64,000 nt of DNA from assembly GCA_012270485.1 (NCBI GenBank), contig JAAXIF010000107.1, forward strand, positions 48,674 through 112,673, in the 5' to 3' direction. A program made the translations under genes and the position numbers. The notes beneath the pieces are model-generated. The model worked only from the letters and a program-made list of their open reading frames with translations. It had not been told where the DNA came from and made no database searches. Shown one piece after another: positions 23,870-33,676 of the stretch (positions are counted from its first letter, which is position 1; each line of letters starts with the position of its first letter). The DNA comes from Sphingobacteriales bacterium. Its GTDB lineage: Bacteria; Bacteroidota; Bacteroidia; Chitinophagales; Chitinophagaceae.

Positions 23870-26422
23870 ATGGATAATAATTTTTCAACACAGGTTAAAG
23901 AGATCATTTCTTTCAGCAGGGAAGAGGCTTTGCGGCTCGGAAACGACTTCATTGGCACAGAACACCTGTTATTGGGTTTGATCAGGGATGGCGACAATAC
24001 CGCCATCAAAGTATTAAAACAACTCAATGTTGATTTGTATGAATTGCGGAAGGAAGTGGAATTGGCTGTGAAAGATAAGACCGGTAAAAATATTGCCAAT
24101 ATCAATAGTTTACCCCTTACCAAACAGGCAGAAAAAGTAATTCGTGTTACAGTTCTTGAAGCCAAGGCTTTGAAGAGTCCATTGGTAGAAACTGAACACC
24201 TTATGCTCAGCATTCTTAAGAATAAAGAGAATATAGCCACGCAGATTTTAAATCAATTTGATGTGGATTATGATCTATTCAGAAATGAGATAGGCATGGT
24301 AGGCTCTACCAATCCCAATCCACGTGCAGAATTCAGTGATGAAGGCGAAGATGAATTCGATGAAGAGAAAAGAGGCTCCGGATATCAGCAACCCAAATCC
24401 GGCGCAAAGGCAGGCGGTAATGCTAAAAGTAAAACGCCGGTTCTCGACAATTTTGGCAGAGATATCACCAAATTGGCAGAATCAGGTTCCTTAGACCCCA
24501 TTGTAGGTCGTGAAGCGGAAATAGAAAGAGTGAGTCAGATATTGAGCCGCCGCAAAAAGAATAATCCTATTCTAATCGGTGAGCCGGGTGTAGGTAAAAC
24601 AGCCATTGTTGAAGGATTGGCATTGCGTATCGTTCAACGTAAAGTAAGTCGTGTCCTCTTCGATAAACGCGTTATATCATTGGATTTAGCTGCATTGGTA
24701 GCAGGTACCAAATACCGTGGTCAGTTTGAGGAAAGAATGAAAGCCATCATGAATGAACTGGAAAAAAACAGAGATGTTATTCTGTTCATTGATGAAATAC
24801 ATACCATTGTAGGTGCAGGTGGTGCCAGCGGTTCATTGGATGCATCCAATATATTCAAACCGGCTTTGGCAAGAGGAGAACTGCAATGTATTGGCGCATC
24901 TACCTTGGATGAGTACCGCATGTACATTGAAAAAGATGGTGCATTAGACAGACGATTCCAAAAAGTAATTGTAGAACCACCTAGTGTAGAAGATACCATT
25001 ACTATCCTTAATAATATCAAATCTAAATACGAAGACTTCCACAATGTATCTTATGGCGATGATGCCATTGATGCTTGTGTGAAATTGAGTGATCGTTATA
25101 TGACGGATAGATTACTGCCTGACAAAGCGATTGATGTATTGGATGAAGTAGGAGCACGGGTACACCTGAAAAATATCAATGTTCCGCAGGAGATTGTGGA
25201 ATTGGAGAAGAAGATCGAAGACATTAAGAACGAGAAAAATAAAGTAGTAAAAAGTCAGCGTTTTGAAGAAGCGGCTGCACTGCGTGATACGGAAAAGAGA
25301 TTGGGAGAAGAATTAGAGAAAGCGAAGACTCAATGGGAAGAAGAAAGTAAACACAAACGTTATCCCATCAGTGAAGAGCATATCGCCGAAGTGGTGAGTA
25401 TGATGACAGGTATTCCTGTGAAGAGAATGGTACAAGCAGAGACCGAGAAGCTACGCCGGATGAGTGATGATATGATGGGTATGGTGGTTGGACAAGACGA
25501 AGCCATTCAAAAAGTTGTGAAAGCCATTCAACGTAATCGTGTGGGTTTGAAAGATCCTAAGAAACCAATTGGAACCTTTATTTTCTTAGGTCCGACAGGT
25601 GTTGGTAAAACAGAGTTGGCACGTGCTTTGGCTCGTTATATGTTTGATTCTGAAGACTCACTGATTCGTATTGATATGAGTGAATACATGGAGAAGTTCA
25701 CCGTAAGTAGATTGATCGGAGCACCTCCGGGTTATGTAGGATATGAAGAGGGCGGACAGCTAACAGAAAAAGTAAGACGCAAGCCCTATTGTGTGATCCT
25801 ATTGGATGAAATCGAAAAAGCACATCCTGATATTTATAACATATTGTTGCAGGTATTGGATGATGGTCAGCTGACGGATGGGTTGGGTAGAAAAGTAGAT
25901 TTCAAAAATACCATGATTATCATGACTTCTAACATAGGTGTTCGCCAGTTGAAAGAGTTTGGTGATGGGGTAGGTTTTGCAACTGCTACTCGTATTCAAA
26001 ATGCAGAGGAGAATAATAAGGCAGTCATTGAAAAAGCACTGAAAAGAACCTTCTCTCCGGAGTTCTTGAATCGTATTGATGATGTGGTCGTATTCAACTC
26101 ATTGAGTCAAGAAAATATCTTTAACATTATTGATATTTTGATGAAAGGTGTTTCCAAGCGCTTACAAAATCTTGGATTCTCTTTAGAACTAACAGCAGCT
26201 GCCAAAGAATTCATTTCTGAAAAAGGCTATGATTCACAGTTTGGCGCACGTCCGCTACACCGCGCCATTCAAAAATACCTGGAAGATCCATTAGCGGAAG
26301 AGATTCTGAATATGAATATCAAGCAAGGAGATGTATTGATTGCAGATCTTGATAAAGAATCAGGTAAACTCAAATTCGATTTTCAGAAAAGAGTAGAAGA
26401 AGGAGAGAACGCACAAGTATAA
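23870..26422 (+). CDS. clpC: ATP-dependent Clp protease ATP-binding subunit ClpC
   Basis: Hexameric AAA+ unfoldase that feeds substrates to ClpP. The 850 residues show the full ClpC layout: a double Clp_N repeat ([20 protein letters not shown] at residues about 16-35, ending near 145), a linker, AAA1 with Walker [10 protein letters not shown] near 237, a UVR/coiled-coil middle at about 425-470 ([18 protein letters not shown]), AAA2 with GPTGVGKTE near 573, and the ClpB D2-small domain. A UVR middle instead of a long ClpB M-domain is why this is ClpC and not ClpB. It has its own terminator. Confidence 0.96.
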   Translation: MDNNFSTQVKEIISFSREEALRLGNDFIGTEHLLLGLIRDGDNTAIKVLKQLNVDLYELRKEVELAVKDKTGKNIANINSLPLTKQAEKVIRVTVLEAKALKSPLVETEHLMLSILKNKENIATQILNQFDVDYDLFRNEIGMVGSTNPNPRAEFSDEGEDEFDEEKRGSGYQQPKSGAKAGGNAKSKTPVLDNFGRDITKLAESGSLDPIVGREAEIERVSQILSRRKKNNPILIGEPGVGKTAIVEGLALRIVQRKVSRVLFDKRVISLDLAALVAGTKYRGQFEERMKAIMNELEKNRDVILFIDEIHTIVGAGGASGSLDASNIFKPALARGELQCIGASTLDEYRMYIEKDGALDRRFQKVIVEPPSVEDTITILNNIKSKYEDFHNVSYGDDAIDACVKLSDRYMTDRLLPDKAIDVLDEVGARVHLKNINVPQEIVELEKKIEDIKNEKNKVVKSQRFEEAAALRDTEKRLGEELEKAKTQWEEESKHKRYPISEEHIAEVVSMMTGIPVKRMVQAETEKLRRMSDDMMGMVVGQDEAIQKVVKAIQRNRVGLKDPKKPIGTFIFLGPTGVGKTELARALARYMFDSEDSLIRIDMSEYMEKFTVSRLIGAPPGYVGYEEGGQLTEKVRRKPYCVILLDEIEKAHPDIYNILLQVLDDGQLTDGLGRKVDFKNTMIIMTSNIGVRQLKEFGDGVGFATATRIQNAEENNKAVIEKALKRTFSPEFLNRIDDVVVFNSLSQENIFNIIDILMKGVSKRLQNLGFSLELTAAAKEFISEKGYDSQFGARPLHRAIQKYLEDPLAEEILNMNIKQGDVLIADLDKESGKLKFDFQKRVEEGENAQV

Positions 26423-26447
26423 GAGAAGGTAAGTACTCGATATAAAG

Positions 26448-26475
26448 GCTCTGCTGAAAAGCGGAGCTTTTTTTT
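26448..26475 (+). terminator. Rho-independent terminator of clpC
   Basis: Stem GCTCTGC / GCGGAGC (one G:T pair) with a TGAAAA loop, followed by eight T. It is directly followed by the palindromic word repeat at 26477. Confidence 0.85.
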
Positions 26476-26476
26476 G

Positions 26477-26514
26477 GTCGATAGTCCATAGACCATGGTC
26501 CATGGACTATCGAC
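26477..26514. repeat. Palindromic CCATGG-word repeat at the ubiX 3' end
   Basis: Perfect 13-bp arms GTCGATAGTCCAT (26477-26489) and ATGGACTATCGAC (26502-26514) enclose AGACCATGGTCC, itself near-palindromic. The ubiX stop codon (26514-26516) touches the right arm. The repeat lies between convergent clpC and ubiX. Confidence 0.85.
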
Positions 26515-27080
26515 TACGGTCTGCTTCCCCAACGGTAAGACGCCTGCTCTAACCCAGCAAGATCAAGCACACGATCAACAACAGTTGCGGCTACTTCTTC
26601 AATGGTTTGTGGGTTGCTGTAAAAGGAAGGGGTGGCGGGACAAATAATCCCGCCGGCGAGTGTCACCGTTTCCATATTTTTAATGTGGATGAGGTTATAA
26701 GGGGTTTCACGCACCATCAGGATCAACTTTCTTCTTTCTTTTAATACCACATCTGCAGCTCTTGTTACCAGGTCATCACTTACTCCGGCTGCAATGCGAC
26801 CAAGGGTACCCATGCTGCAGGGAGCAACGATCATGATATTATATTTAGCAGAACCGGAGGCAAAGGGTGCATTAAAATCATACTTTTCAAAATAGCGGAA
26901 GGGGTATTGATCATACTCCTCATTGCCCAATTCTGTTTTCCAAACTTCCTTGGCATTTTTACTCATGACGATGCCAATTTCCTGATATTGCTCAGGCATG
27001 GCCTGTAACTTATCAAGCAATAACTTGGCATAAATGGAACCACTGGCTCCTGTAATGGCAATGGCTATTTTGTTTTCCAT
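26514..27080 (-). CDS. ubiX: Flavin prenyltransferase UbiX
   Basis: It joins a dimethylallyl group to FMN to make the prenyl-FMN cofactor of UbiD-type decarboxylases. The 188 residues carry the family signatures: N-terminal nucleotide-binding IAIAITGASGSIYAKLLLDKL, then IMIVAPCSMGTLGRIAAGVSDDLVTRAADV, and ERRKLILMVRETPYNLIHIKNM. No ubiD gene lies in this window. An exact -7 box TAATTTTG lies at 27101-27108, about 20 nt before the start. The stop codon sits at the edge of a word repeat. Confidence 0.95.
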   Translation of the reverse strand: MENKIAIAITGASGSIYAKLLLDKLQAMPEQYQEIGIVMSKNAKEVWKTELGNEEYDQYPFRYFEKYDFNAPFASGSAKYNIMIVAPCSMGTLGRIAAGVSDDLVTRAADVVLKERRKLILMVRETPYNLIHIKNMETVTLAGGIICPATPSFYSNPQTIEEVAATVVDRVLDLAGLEQASYRWGSRP

Positions 27081-27100
27081 AAACCCGTTTAGTAGGATAA

Positions 27101-27108
27101 CAAAATTA
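27101..27108 (-). promoter_or_regulatory. -7 promoter box of ubiX
   Basis: On the minus strand TAATTTTG matches TAnnTTTG exactly, 20 nt before the ATG at 27080. Confidence 0.6.
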
Positions 27109-27145
27109 CTGTCTAAATGTTACAATTACCTTTATTTAAGGGCTA

Positions 27146-28042
27146 TTATGGTGCTGTAACCAACCGAGGCTGTCGGTGGTGCTTCTGTCCGGGTTCATAT
27201 ATCAGTCTTACAAAACTGCTGAAACGTTGGTTTTCTCTCTTCACCGGAACCCCAGCTACAATACCAATAAGCAGATTATCTGCGATGCCAACTCTCATTT
27301 GTGGTCTGATGACCATATCAAAATCCTTCTTTCGAAAATCCTTGTTGAACTCCATACCCACAAAATTTCGAGTACCCGGAATCATATAATGAAAATTGGT
27401 ATTGACCTGCCAATTCTTGCTGGTATGATGGGTAATAACACTTCTTTCAATTTGTGGTCCGGTATATAGTAGAGTATGGAAATTATTACCCCATCTTTTG
27501 GCAGCAATAAAGAATGGATTGAATTGATGAGCGCTGATGAATCGACTTGATTTGTAATTTCTGAATTCAGGCATCATGAATTCATGGATATAACCTATCG
27601 CCAAAGAGGTTTTGTGTTTTTCAGAAACAAAAAATGAATATTGTGTAGCGAGTTTTAGTCCATTCAGTTTTGATCCGGGAATAGAGTCTTTACTGATGCC
27701 TCCTAGTGGTGAATAATAGGAGAAAGGAAGTTCTACTTCAAATCCCAATCTACTGATGGGTGCAAATTCATATTCAATCAATGTAGTATAAAGATCGTAT
27801 CGATTATTGTCTGTTAGTCCCAAACCAATATTCCATTCTCTTTCTCCTTTTCTGGCACCGAGATCACGAATCAAATCTATGAACAGCGGCTCAGCATGTA
27901 AAACCTTATCCGGCTTACGTTTATCCTGTACTTCTTTGATATAGATACTATCAATTCGTTGCTTTTCCTGTTTCAAACTATCCATTTGACCAAAAGATTG
28001 CAGAAATCCTAATAGTACAAACGATAATAATAAATACCTCAT
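27146..28042 (-). CDS. Predicted outer-membrane beta-barrel-like protein, unknown function
   Basis: From ATG 28042 the protein is 298 residues with a signal peptide (MRYLLLSFVLLGFLQSFGQ). The mature part opens with a conserved-looking segment HAEPLFIDLIRDLGARKGER and then shows alternating polar/hydrophobic strands with many Tyr and Phe (YDLYTTLIEYEFAPISRLGF, NFHTLLYTGPQIERSV), as in small outer-membrane barrels. I have seen this segment in Bacteroidota proteins, some of them apparently misnamed in databases, and cannot assign a function. An upstream frame extension to 28162 is rejected, as it translates the adjacent repeat. A TATTTTCG box ends 4 nt before the ATG. Confidence 0.75.
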   Translation of the reverse strand: MRYLLLSFVLLGFLQSFGQMDSLKQEKQRIDSIYIKEVQDKRKPDKVLHAEPLFIDLIRDLGARKGEREWNIGLGLTDNNRYDLYTTLIEYEFAPISRLGFEVELPFSYYSPLGGISKDSIPGSKLNGLKLATQYSFFVSEKHKTSLAIGYIHEFMMPEFRNYKSSRFISAHQFNPFFIAAKRWGNNFHTLLYTGPQIERSVITHHTSKNWQVNTNFHYMIPGTRNFVGMEFNKDFRKKDFDMVIRPQMRVGIADNLLIGIVAGVPVKRENQRFSSFVRLIYEPGQKHHRQPRLVTAP

Positions 28043-28107
28043 GACGCGAAAATAGCAGCTATGGAAGTGTAGGGGTGTTAAGGAAAGGTGAAGGGTGGAT
28101 AGGGAGA

Positions 28108-28170
28108 GGTGAAAAGTGAAAGGTGAAACGATACCATGGACTATGGTCCATTGACCTTTCACTTTTCACC
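28108..28170. repeat. Composite inverted repeat (GTGAAA words around CCATGG words)
   Basis: Perfect 17-bp arms GGTGAAAAGTGAAAGGT (28108-28124) and its inverse (28154-28170) enclose ACCATGGACTATGGTCCAT (28133-28151). The layout of words is the same as at 15611-15699. It lies between two minus-strand genes. Confidence 0.85.
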
Positions 28171-28184
28171 TTTCACCATCAAGT

Positions 28185-29837
28185 CTATTTATACATGATC
28201 TCATAATACTCATGCGCCATCCTGTTACTATCGAACTGGAAGCGTACATCTCTCATACCATTTTTGGTGATTTGTCTCCAGGTATCAAAGTTGTCATAGT
28301 ACATCGGGATGATCTGTTGCTCTAAAATTTCATAGGCTTTGTTCAAATCATATTCATCTTGATCGTGTACTGTCATATTTTCATAGTCAGCTTTAGGTAC
28401 TACAAAACCATTGTTGCCATGGTTAATAAATTCAGGGATCCATCCATCATCCGTAGAGAAGTTTACCGCACCATTCATAGCAGCCGTCATACCACTGGTT
28501 CCTGATGCTTCTCTGGGTACGCGTGGATTATTGAGCCAAACATCTGCTGCTTGTTTCATTCGCTTGCTCAATCCCAATTCATAACCAATCAATACAGCTA
28601 CATTTTTGTAGTTCTTACTCAAATGAACCAGGTTGTTGAATTGCGAAATAGCAGGATAATCAACAGGATAAGGTTTTCCAGCCCAAATGATCTGTACCGG
28701 ATGTTTTAAATCATTCAGCATTTTCTCAAAACGCTCCATGTCGTAGGTCAACATATCCGCACGTTTGTATCCGGCAAATCTTCTAGCCCATACAATGGTT
28801 AGTACATTGGGATCAAATACTTTTCCGGTTTGATCGGCAACGATCTCAAAAGCTCTTTTCTTTAGGTACTTTTTTCTGTCATCAAATGCAAAGTCATTAC
28901 CTTCTTCCATGGCACGATACATTTGCTTATCAGCCCAATAACGCCAGTTCTGTGCGTTGGTGATAGATGTTATCGGACAAATACCCTCATGGTTCTTCCA
29001 CATTTCACGACTTACATGTCCATGAAGTGCAGATACACCATTGGCTTTGCGTGCAAAGCGTAATGCAGCCAATGAGTGATTGAATTGATCGTCTTTAATA
29101 CCGGTGAGTTTACGTACTTCATCAATACTTAATCCACAGAAATAACTCATTTTATGACATAAATAGATGTCATGTTTTTCATTACCCGCTTCTTCAGGAG
29201 TATGTGTGGTGAATACCAGATGCTCTTTTACTTTTTCGGCACTCTTGAATTTGTTCAACAAATAGAAAGCAGAAGAAATGCCATGTGCTTCATTCAAATG
29301 ATATACATCAGGATTGAAGCCTAATTCGTCAATCAATTTAGCTCCACCTACGCCTAACAAAATAAATTGTGCAACTTTTGTTGCCACATTGGCGTCGTAT
29401 AAACGATGTGTGATGGTTTGAGAAACATAATCGTTCTCCGGTAAATCAGTACTCAATAAAAATAGGGGAGCACTGTTGAATGTTTCCGGATTTAAATAAT
29501 ATGCTTTCACCCACACCGGATGTTCATGGATCAATATCTGAAACTTGATACCGGTATCTTCGAGAAAACTATAAATTTTCTCCATGAAAGTAACCTGTAA
29601 AGTCTGGTCCTGATTTCTTGCCTGATCATAATAACCATACTTCCAAAGGATCCCGATACCAATCATATTCTGCTTAAGTTCATAGGCACTTCTTAGATGT
29701 GAACCCGCCAGAAATCCTAAACCGCCACTGTATATTTTTAAAGGTTGATGAATTGCAAATTCCATTGAAAAATAAGCAGCTTTCTTACTGTACTGCTCAT
29801 TAATCTGATAAGGGACATGATAATTTCTAAAATTCAT
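28185..29837 (-). CDS. Alpha-glucan phosphorylase family protein (GT35, short type)
   Basis: It degrades glycogen or other alpha-glucans to glucose 1-phosphate with a PLP cofactor, in the cytosol. The 550-residue length fits the short phosphorylase group rather than the 800-residue GlgP of enterobacteria. Visible motifs are AAYFSMEFAIHQPLKIYSGG, LGFLAGSHLRSA, VYHLNEAHGISSAF, VFTTHTPEEAGNEKHD, the glucan site RRFAGYKRADML, and the PLP-site region NPRVPREASGTSGMTAAMNG. In this group the usual SxKxA PLP lysine environment is altered. ATG 29837 matches the normal N-terminus (MNFRNYHVPYQI). Near-consensus TATATTGC lies about 26 nt upstream. Confidence 0.92.
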   Translation of the reverse strand: MNFRNYHVPYQINEQYSKKAAYFSMEFAIHQPLKIYSGGLGFLAGSHLRSAYELKQNMIGIGILWKYGYYDQARNQDQTLQVTFMEKIYSFLEDTGIKFQILIHEHPVWVKAYYLNPETFNSAPLFLLSTDLPENDYVSQTITHRLYDANVATKVAQFILLGVGGAKLIDELGFNPDVYHLNEAHGISSAFYLLNKFKSAEKVKEHLVFTTHTPEEAGNEKHDIYLCHKMSYFCGLSIDEVRKLTGIKDDQFNHSLAALRFARKANGVSALHGHVSREMWKNHEGICPITSITNAQNWRYWADKQMYRAMEEGNDFAFDDRKKYLKKRAFEIVADQTGKVFDPNVLTIVWARRFAGYKRADMLTYDMERFEKMLNDLKHPVQIIWAGKPYPVDYPAISQFNNLVHLSKNYKNVAVLIGYELGLSKRMKQAADVWLNNPRVPREASGTSGMTAAMNGAVNFSTDDGWIPEFINHGNNGFVVPKADYENMTVHDQDEYDLNKAYEILEQQIIPMYYDNFDTWRQITKNGMRDVRFQFDSNRMAHEYYEIMYK

Positions 29838-30031
29838 AAATGCTCGTTTGGTGATCAATTAGCGCTTGCAATATAGGGGTATTTCAATAAAATGTACTTT
29901 TTACACAATAGAACTGTGGGTAATCAGTGGGAAGATAATCAGCTTTGTACAAACAAACGTTAGGATTCAATGATGAAAAGGCATTGCAAACGTTTTCGGG
30001 AAATTTATACCGTAAAAATGGAACAATTGTA

Positions 30032-30982
30032 TCAAGACGATTTTTTCTTTTTAGCTTTCACTTCCTTCTTTTTTCGATAGGCATCATCAAAAAAACATTT
30101 GATGCCTCTATGGTTGCCACAACTTCCTTGCTCTTTTACATTGACATGGTTGCCGGAAAAACTAAAATCTATGATACATGGATCACCATTCTGCAGATAG
30201 ATGGCAGTTGAAGCTGTTTTCATTTTAAAATCGCCTTTCAATTCACCTACACATGCACCTTTGTCTTTCTCAAAATGAATAAAAAACAAGTATGTATTCG
30301 CATCTTTACCATCACGGATGGAGATATAATTCTTTTCATTCTTTACATAGTCGCCACTTAACTTGTTTTTTCTGGGGAGGGTATCAATTGGATTAATCAC
30401 TGCTGTTTTTTCCGGATCTTCATTACTGTCGTTGATCACTAGCATAAAGAATCCTTCATTGTTATAAATCCAACCGGCTCTTGTAAATTTTGTGGTATTG
30501 TCCGGCGCTTGTTTTTCACGATTGATCAGGAAGGTGGGTTCCTTATTAATCGAAACAAATCGATAATAATTATCTGTTTTCTGATTTGTCAACAACTCTT
30601 TGGATGCTAAATAGGAAAGTTTTTTATCTGTTACAAATACAACATTTGTGGTCTTTTTTTGTCGGGTGAAATTGAGCAATAAATAATTTTCATTTTCTTT
30701 TTCAATGATACCCACCGGACGAATCACCGTTTTTTTATCTTTTCCTACATAAGTCTTTAGCACAGAATCAGGAATGAACTGAACCAAAGCCTTGTAACCA
30801 ATTCGAGTGGTATCAGCTTTACGTGCCAGATTGGAGTCGGCCATTAAAAATGATCCGGTAATTTTTGGGAATACAGTAATAAAATCTTCTGCTTTTAAAG
30901 GCACTTCGCCGGAAAAGTCAATTTTTTTGTCCTTACAGGCGAAACAAATGATCAGCAAACATATAGGCGCCCAGTATCTCAT
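30032..30982 (-). CDS. Lipoprotein of unknown function
   Basis: From ATG 30982 the 316 residues begin MRYWAPICLLIICFACKDKK, a lipoprotein signal with the lipid Cys at 16. The body is strand-rich (IRPVGIIEKENENYLLLNFT, TNVVFVTDKKLSYLASKE) with no motif I recognise. Near the end it has two Cys (GACVGELKG, DPCIIDFSF and GSCGNHRGIKCFFDD) that could form disulfides. The C-terminus is very basic (KKKEVKAKKKKSS). It is divergent from the DtxR-type regulator across a 94-bp spacer that holds that regulator's operator-like site, so co-regulation by metal is possible (inference). Confidence 0.75.
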   Translation of the reverse strand: MRYWAPICLLIICFACKDKKIDFSGEVPLKAEDFITVFPKITGSFLMADSNLARKADTTRIGYKALVQFIPDSVLKTYVGKDKKTVIRPVGIIEKENENYLLLNFTRQKKTTNVVFVTDKKLSYLASKELLTNQKTDNYYRFVSINKEPTFLINREKQAPDNTTKFTRAGWIYNNEGFFMLVINDSNEDPEKTAVINPIDTLPRKNKLSGDYVKNEKNYISIRDGKDANTYLFFIHFEKDKGACVGELKGDFKMKTASTAIYLQNGDPCIIDFSFSGNHVNVKEQGSCGNHRGIKCFFDDAYRKKKEVKAKKKKSS

Positions 30983-31045
30983 GAACCTAATTTGACTTAA
31001 AAATAGTGTTTTCGATGGAAGTACTTGCAAATTCGGTAATAAAAA

Positions 31046-31072
31046 TTTAGGTTTGTCTAAAAATAAATTTAG
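31046..31072 (+). promoter_or_regulatory. Operator-like palindromes before the DtxR/MntR-type gene
   Basis: TTTAGGTTTGTCTAAA (31046-31061) is an inverted repeat TTTAG-N6-CTAAA. A second one, CTAAAAATAAATTTAG (31057-31072), overlaps it. The pattern recalls DtxR-family boxes of the TTAGG...CCTAA type. It ends 4 nt before the ATG at 31077, where binding would block transcription or translation. This suggests autoregulation. Confidence 0.6.
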
Positions 31073-31076
31073 GGTC

Positions 31077-31736
31077 ATGAAGTTTACGATGGCGGAGGAG
31101 AATTATATTAAAGCAGTATATCACTTACAACATGGTCAGGAAGTGGTTAGTACCAATGCGTTATCTGCAGAGCTACAAACTAAGCCTGCCTCGGTGACGG
31201 ATATGCTCAAAAAATTAAAAGCTAAAAAAATCATTAGCTATGAACCTTACCGTGGTGTAAAACTGAGTGCAGAGGGTAGGAAAGTGGCTTTGGGCATTGT
31301 ACGCAAGCATCGGTTATGGGAATATTTCCTGGTAGATAAATTGCAATTTGGTTGGGATGAAGTACATGAAGTTGCGGAAGAACTGGAACATATCAGCAGT
31401 AACAAACTTATTGATAAACTAGATGAGTTTTTAGGTCATCCTAAATTTGATCCGCATGGTGATCCGATACCCGATAGTAAAGGCAAGATCATTGCGCAAC
31501 CACAAGAACAGTTATCAGGAGCCCTCCTTCATACACCTGTTCAAATTACTGCAGTGGGTAGTCAATCCACTGAATTATTGGAATTGTTGAAACATAAAGG
31601 ACTACAAATGGGTACACGTTTAGAAGTAAAAAAAGTATTTGATTTTGACGGATCATTGGAGCTACGCATTAAAAATCAACAAGTCGTTACAGTAAGCCGT
31701 GAATTGGCATCTGTACTATTTGTAAAATCCCTGTAA
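31077..31736 (+). CDS. DtxR/MntR-family metal-dependent transcriptional regulator
   Basis: The 219-residue regulator binds Mn(II) or Fe(II) and represses metal uptake genes. It has an N-terminal winged HTH (MAEENYIKAVYHL at residues 5-17; ALSAELQTKPASVTDMLKKL), the dimerisation and metal-binding domain (GIVRKHRLWEYFLVDKL, WDEVHEVAEELEHISSNKLI, with His and Glu ligand candidates), and a C-terminal FeoA-like SH3 domain at about 150-219. The start ATG 31077 is preferred to an upstream codon at 31053. One base separates its stop from the NRAMP gene start, so the two are one operon. Confidence 0.93.
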   Translation: MKFTMAEENYIKAVYHLQHGQEVVSTNALSAELQTKPASVTDMLKKLKAKKIISYEPYRGVKLSAEGRKVALGIVRKHRLWEYFLVDKLQFGWDEVHEVAEELEHISSNKLIDKLDEFLGHPKFDPHGDPIPDSKGKIIAQPQEQLSGALLHTPVQITAVGSQSTELLELLKHKGLQMGTRLEVKKVFDFDGSLELRIKNQQVVTVSRELASVLFVKSL

Positions 31737-31737
31737 C

Positions 31738-33618
31738 ATGAAACAAAATAATGAATCGGTTTCTCTGAGTGAAGTGCATGAAACAGTGGATACAACTACA
31801 CCACGAAAAGGATGGAGACGTATATTGGCTTATTTGGGGCCGGCATACTTGGTGAGTGTGGGTTATATGGATCCGGGTAATTGGGCAACTGATCTTCAAG
31901 GGGGTGCCAAATTTGGTTATCAACTCATTTGGGTTTTACTGATGAGTAACCTCATGGCATTATTGCTACAAAGTTTGAGTGCCAGATTGGGTATTGTGAG
32001 AAGAAGAGACCTTGCACAAGCCAATCGAGAAACCTATCCACCCGTTGTCAATTTTTGTTTGTACATATTGGCAGAACTGGCCATTGCAGCTACCGATCTG
32101 GCAGAAGTAGTAGGTATGGCTATCGGCTTACATTTGTTGACGGGCTTGCCATTAATGTGGGGTGTTGCTATTACCGTATTAGATACTTTTCTTTTTCTGC
32201 TGCTGCAACGATATGGCATCCGTAAAATGGAGGCATTTATTTTGGCATTGGTAGCTACGATTGGAGTTTCTTTTTTGATTGAAATTTTATTGGCAAAACC
32301 GGATCTTTCAGAAGTAGTTACCGGATTCGTTCCATCCATGTTGAGTAATGAGTCTTTGTACATTGCAGTGGGGATTATTGGCGCTACTGTAATGCCCCAT
32401 AATCTTTACTTGCATTCTGCATTGGTTCAAACCAGAAAGATTGGGTCAGATCAAAAAAGCATTAAGCGTGCATTGAAATATAATTTTATTGATAGTACCA
32501 TCGCATTGAATGCAGCATTTTTTGTGAATGCTGCGATACTTGTTTTGGCGGCAACTGTTTTTTTCAAAACAGGAAATACGGAAGTAGCCAGAATTGAAGA
32601 TGCGCACAAATTATTGCAACCGCTTTTAGGAACAGAATTAGCGCCCATTCTTTTTGCAGTAGCACTGATTGCTGCGGGGCAAAGCTCTACCATTACCGGT
32701 ACACTTGCCGGACAAATAGTAATGGAAGGATATTTACGATTGCGTTTGAATCCTTGGTTGAGAAGATTGATTACCCGTTTAATTGCGATTGTTCCTGCTG
32801 TATTGGTAATTGGGATTTATGGAGATGATAAGGTGGATGACTTACTGGTGTTCAGTCAGGTGATACTGAGTTTACAATTGGGATTTGCTGTGATACCATT
32901 GATCCATTTTGTAAGTGATAAAGAAACCATGGGCAGTTTTGTGATTAAACCATGGGTGAAAGTTGCTGCATGGACTGTAGCTTGTATTTTGGTATTCTTA
33001 AATGTAAAACTGGTTGCTGAAGAAGCATTGGCTGTGTATGATGCACAAGGTGAGTGGGGATTGAAGATCTTGGTAAGTGTTTTGATACTATTGTTTTTAT
33101 GGTTATTTGTGACCATGACTTTCCTTCCATTCTTTAAAAAGAAAAGAGAACAACAGCATGCAGCTATGCATGGAGAATGGGCCGAATTGGACAATCTTTC
33201 TGTGAAAGCAACGAAGAAAATTGCCATTGCACTGGATTTTACAAAAGCCGACGAAAAACTGATTGCGCATGCTTTGGCTCAGGGTAATAAGAACGTTTCC
33301 TTTTTACTGTTACATGTGGTAGAAAGTGTGTCGGCCAAATACCTTGGTGATGCCAGTGATGATGACGAGACAAGGTTGGATAAAAAAAGGATTGATCATT
33401 ATTGTGCCCAACTAAGGGCGCAGGGCTATCAGGCAGAAGCCGTATTGGGATATAAGAATCGTGTTACAGAAATCATTAGGATCGTAAAAGATTCAGGAGC
33501 AGATATGGTAGTAATGGGAGCACACCGGCACAGTGGTTGGAAGGATTATTTGTTTGGTGAAACCATTGAAGATGTTCGTCATGCCTTACAAATACCGGTA
33601 CTGATCGTGAATGTTTAG
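31738..33618 (+). CDS. NRAMP divalent metal transporter fused to a universal stress protein domain
   Basis: Inner-membrane proton-coupled Mn(II)/Fe(II) importer. About 480 residues form the NRAMP channel: DPGN in TM1 at residues 45-48 (GYMDPGNWATDL) and the TM6 motif IGATVMPHNLYLHSAL near 219. Both ligand motifs are intact. A linker with basic residues then leads to a C-terminal Usp domain (about 493-626): KKIAIALDFTKADEKLIAHA, then DMVVMGAHRHSGWKDYLFG and VLIVNV, where the GxxxxG nucleotide loop is partly altered. Stand-alone MntH has about 410 residues; the fusion could sense ATP or stress (inference). It is co-transcribed with the DtxR-type regulator. Confidence 0.93.
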   Translation: MKQNNESVSLSEVHETVDTTTPRKGWRRILAYLGPAYLVSVGYMDPGNWATDLQGGAKFGYQLIWVLLMSNLMALLLQSLSARLGIVRRRDLAQANRETYPPVVNFCLYILAELAIAATDLAEVVGMAIGLHLLTGLPLMWGVAITVLDTFLFLLLQRYGIRKMEAFILALVATIGVSFLIEILLAKPDLSEVVTGFVPSMLSNESLYIAVGIIGATVMPHNLYLHSALVQTRKIGSDQKSIKRALKYNFIDSTIALNAAFFVNAAILVLAATVFFKTGNTEVARIEDAHKLLQPLLGTELAPILFAVALIAAGQSSTITGTLAGQIVMEGYLRLRLNPWLRRLITRLIAIVPAVLVIGIYGDDKVDDLLVFSQVILSLQLGFAVIPLIHFVSDKETMGSFVIKPWVKVAAWTVACILVFLNVKLVAEEALAVYDAQGEWGLKILVSVLILLFLWLFVTMTFLPFFKKKREQQHAAMHGEWAELDNLSVKATKKIAIALDFTKADEKLIAHALAQGNKNVSFLLLHVVESVSAKYLGDASDDDETRLDKKRIDHYCAQLRAQGYQAEAVLGYKNRVTEIIRIVKDSGADMVVMGAHRHSGWKDYLFGETIEDVRHALQIPVLIVNV

Positions 33619-33676
33619 TGGAAAATAAGCTATGAAAGGCTAAAAGGGCATTTGTCCTGAAATAGCTTGAATTCGT

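Noticed and set aside
28043..28162. N-terminal extension of the outer-membrane-like protein to 28162
   Set aside because: The extra 40 codons translate the GTGAAA/CCATGG repeat; the signal peptide begins at 28042.
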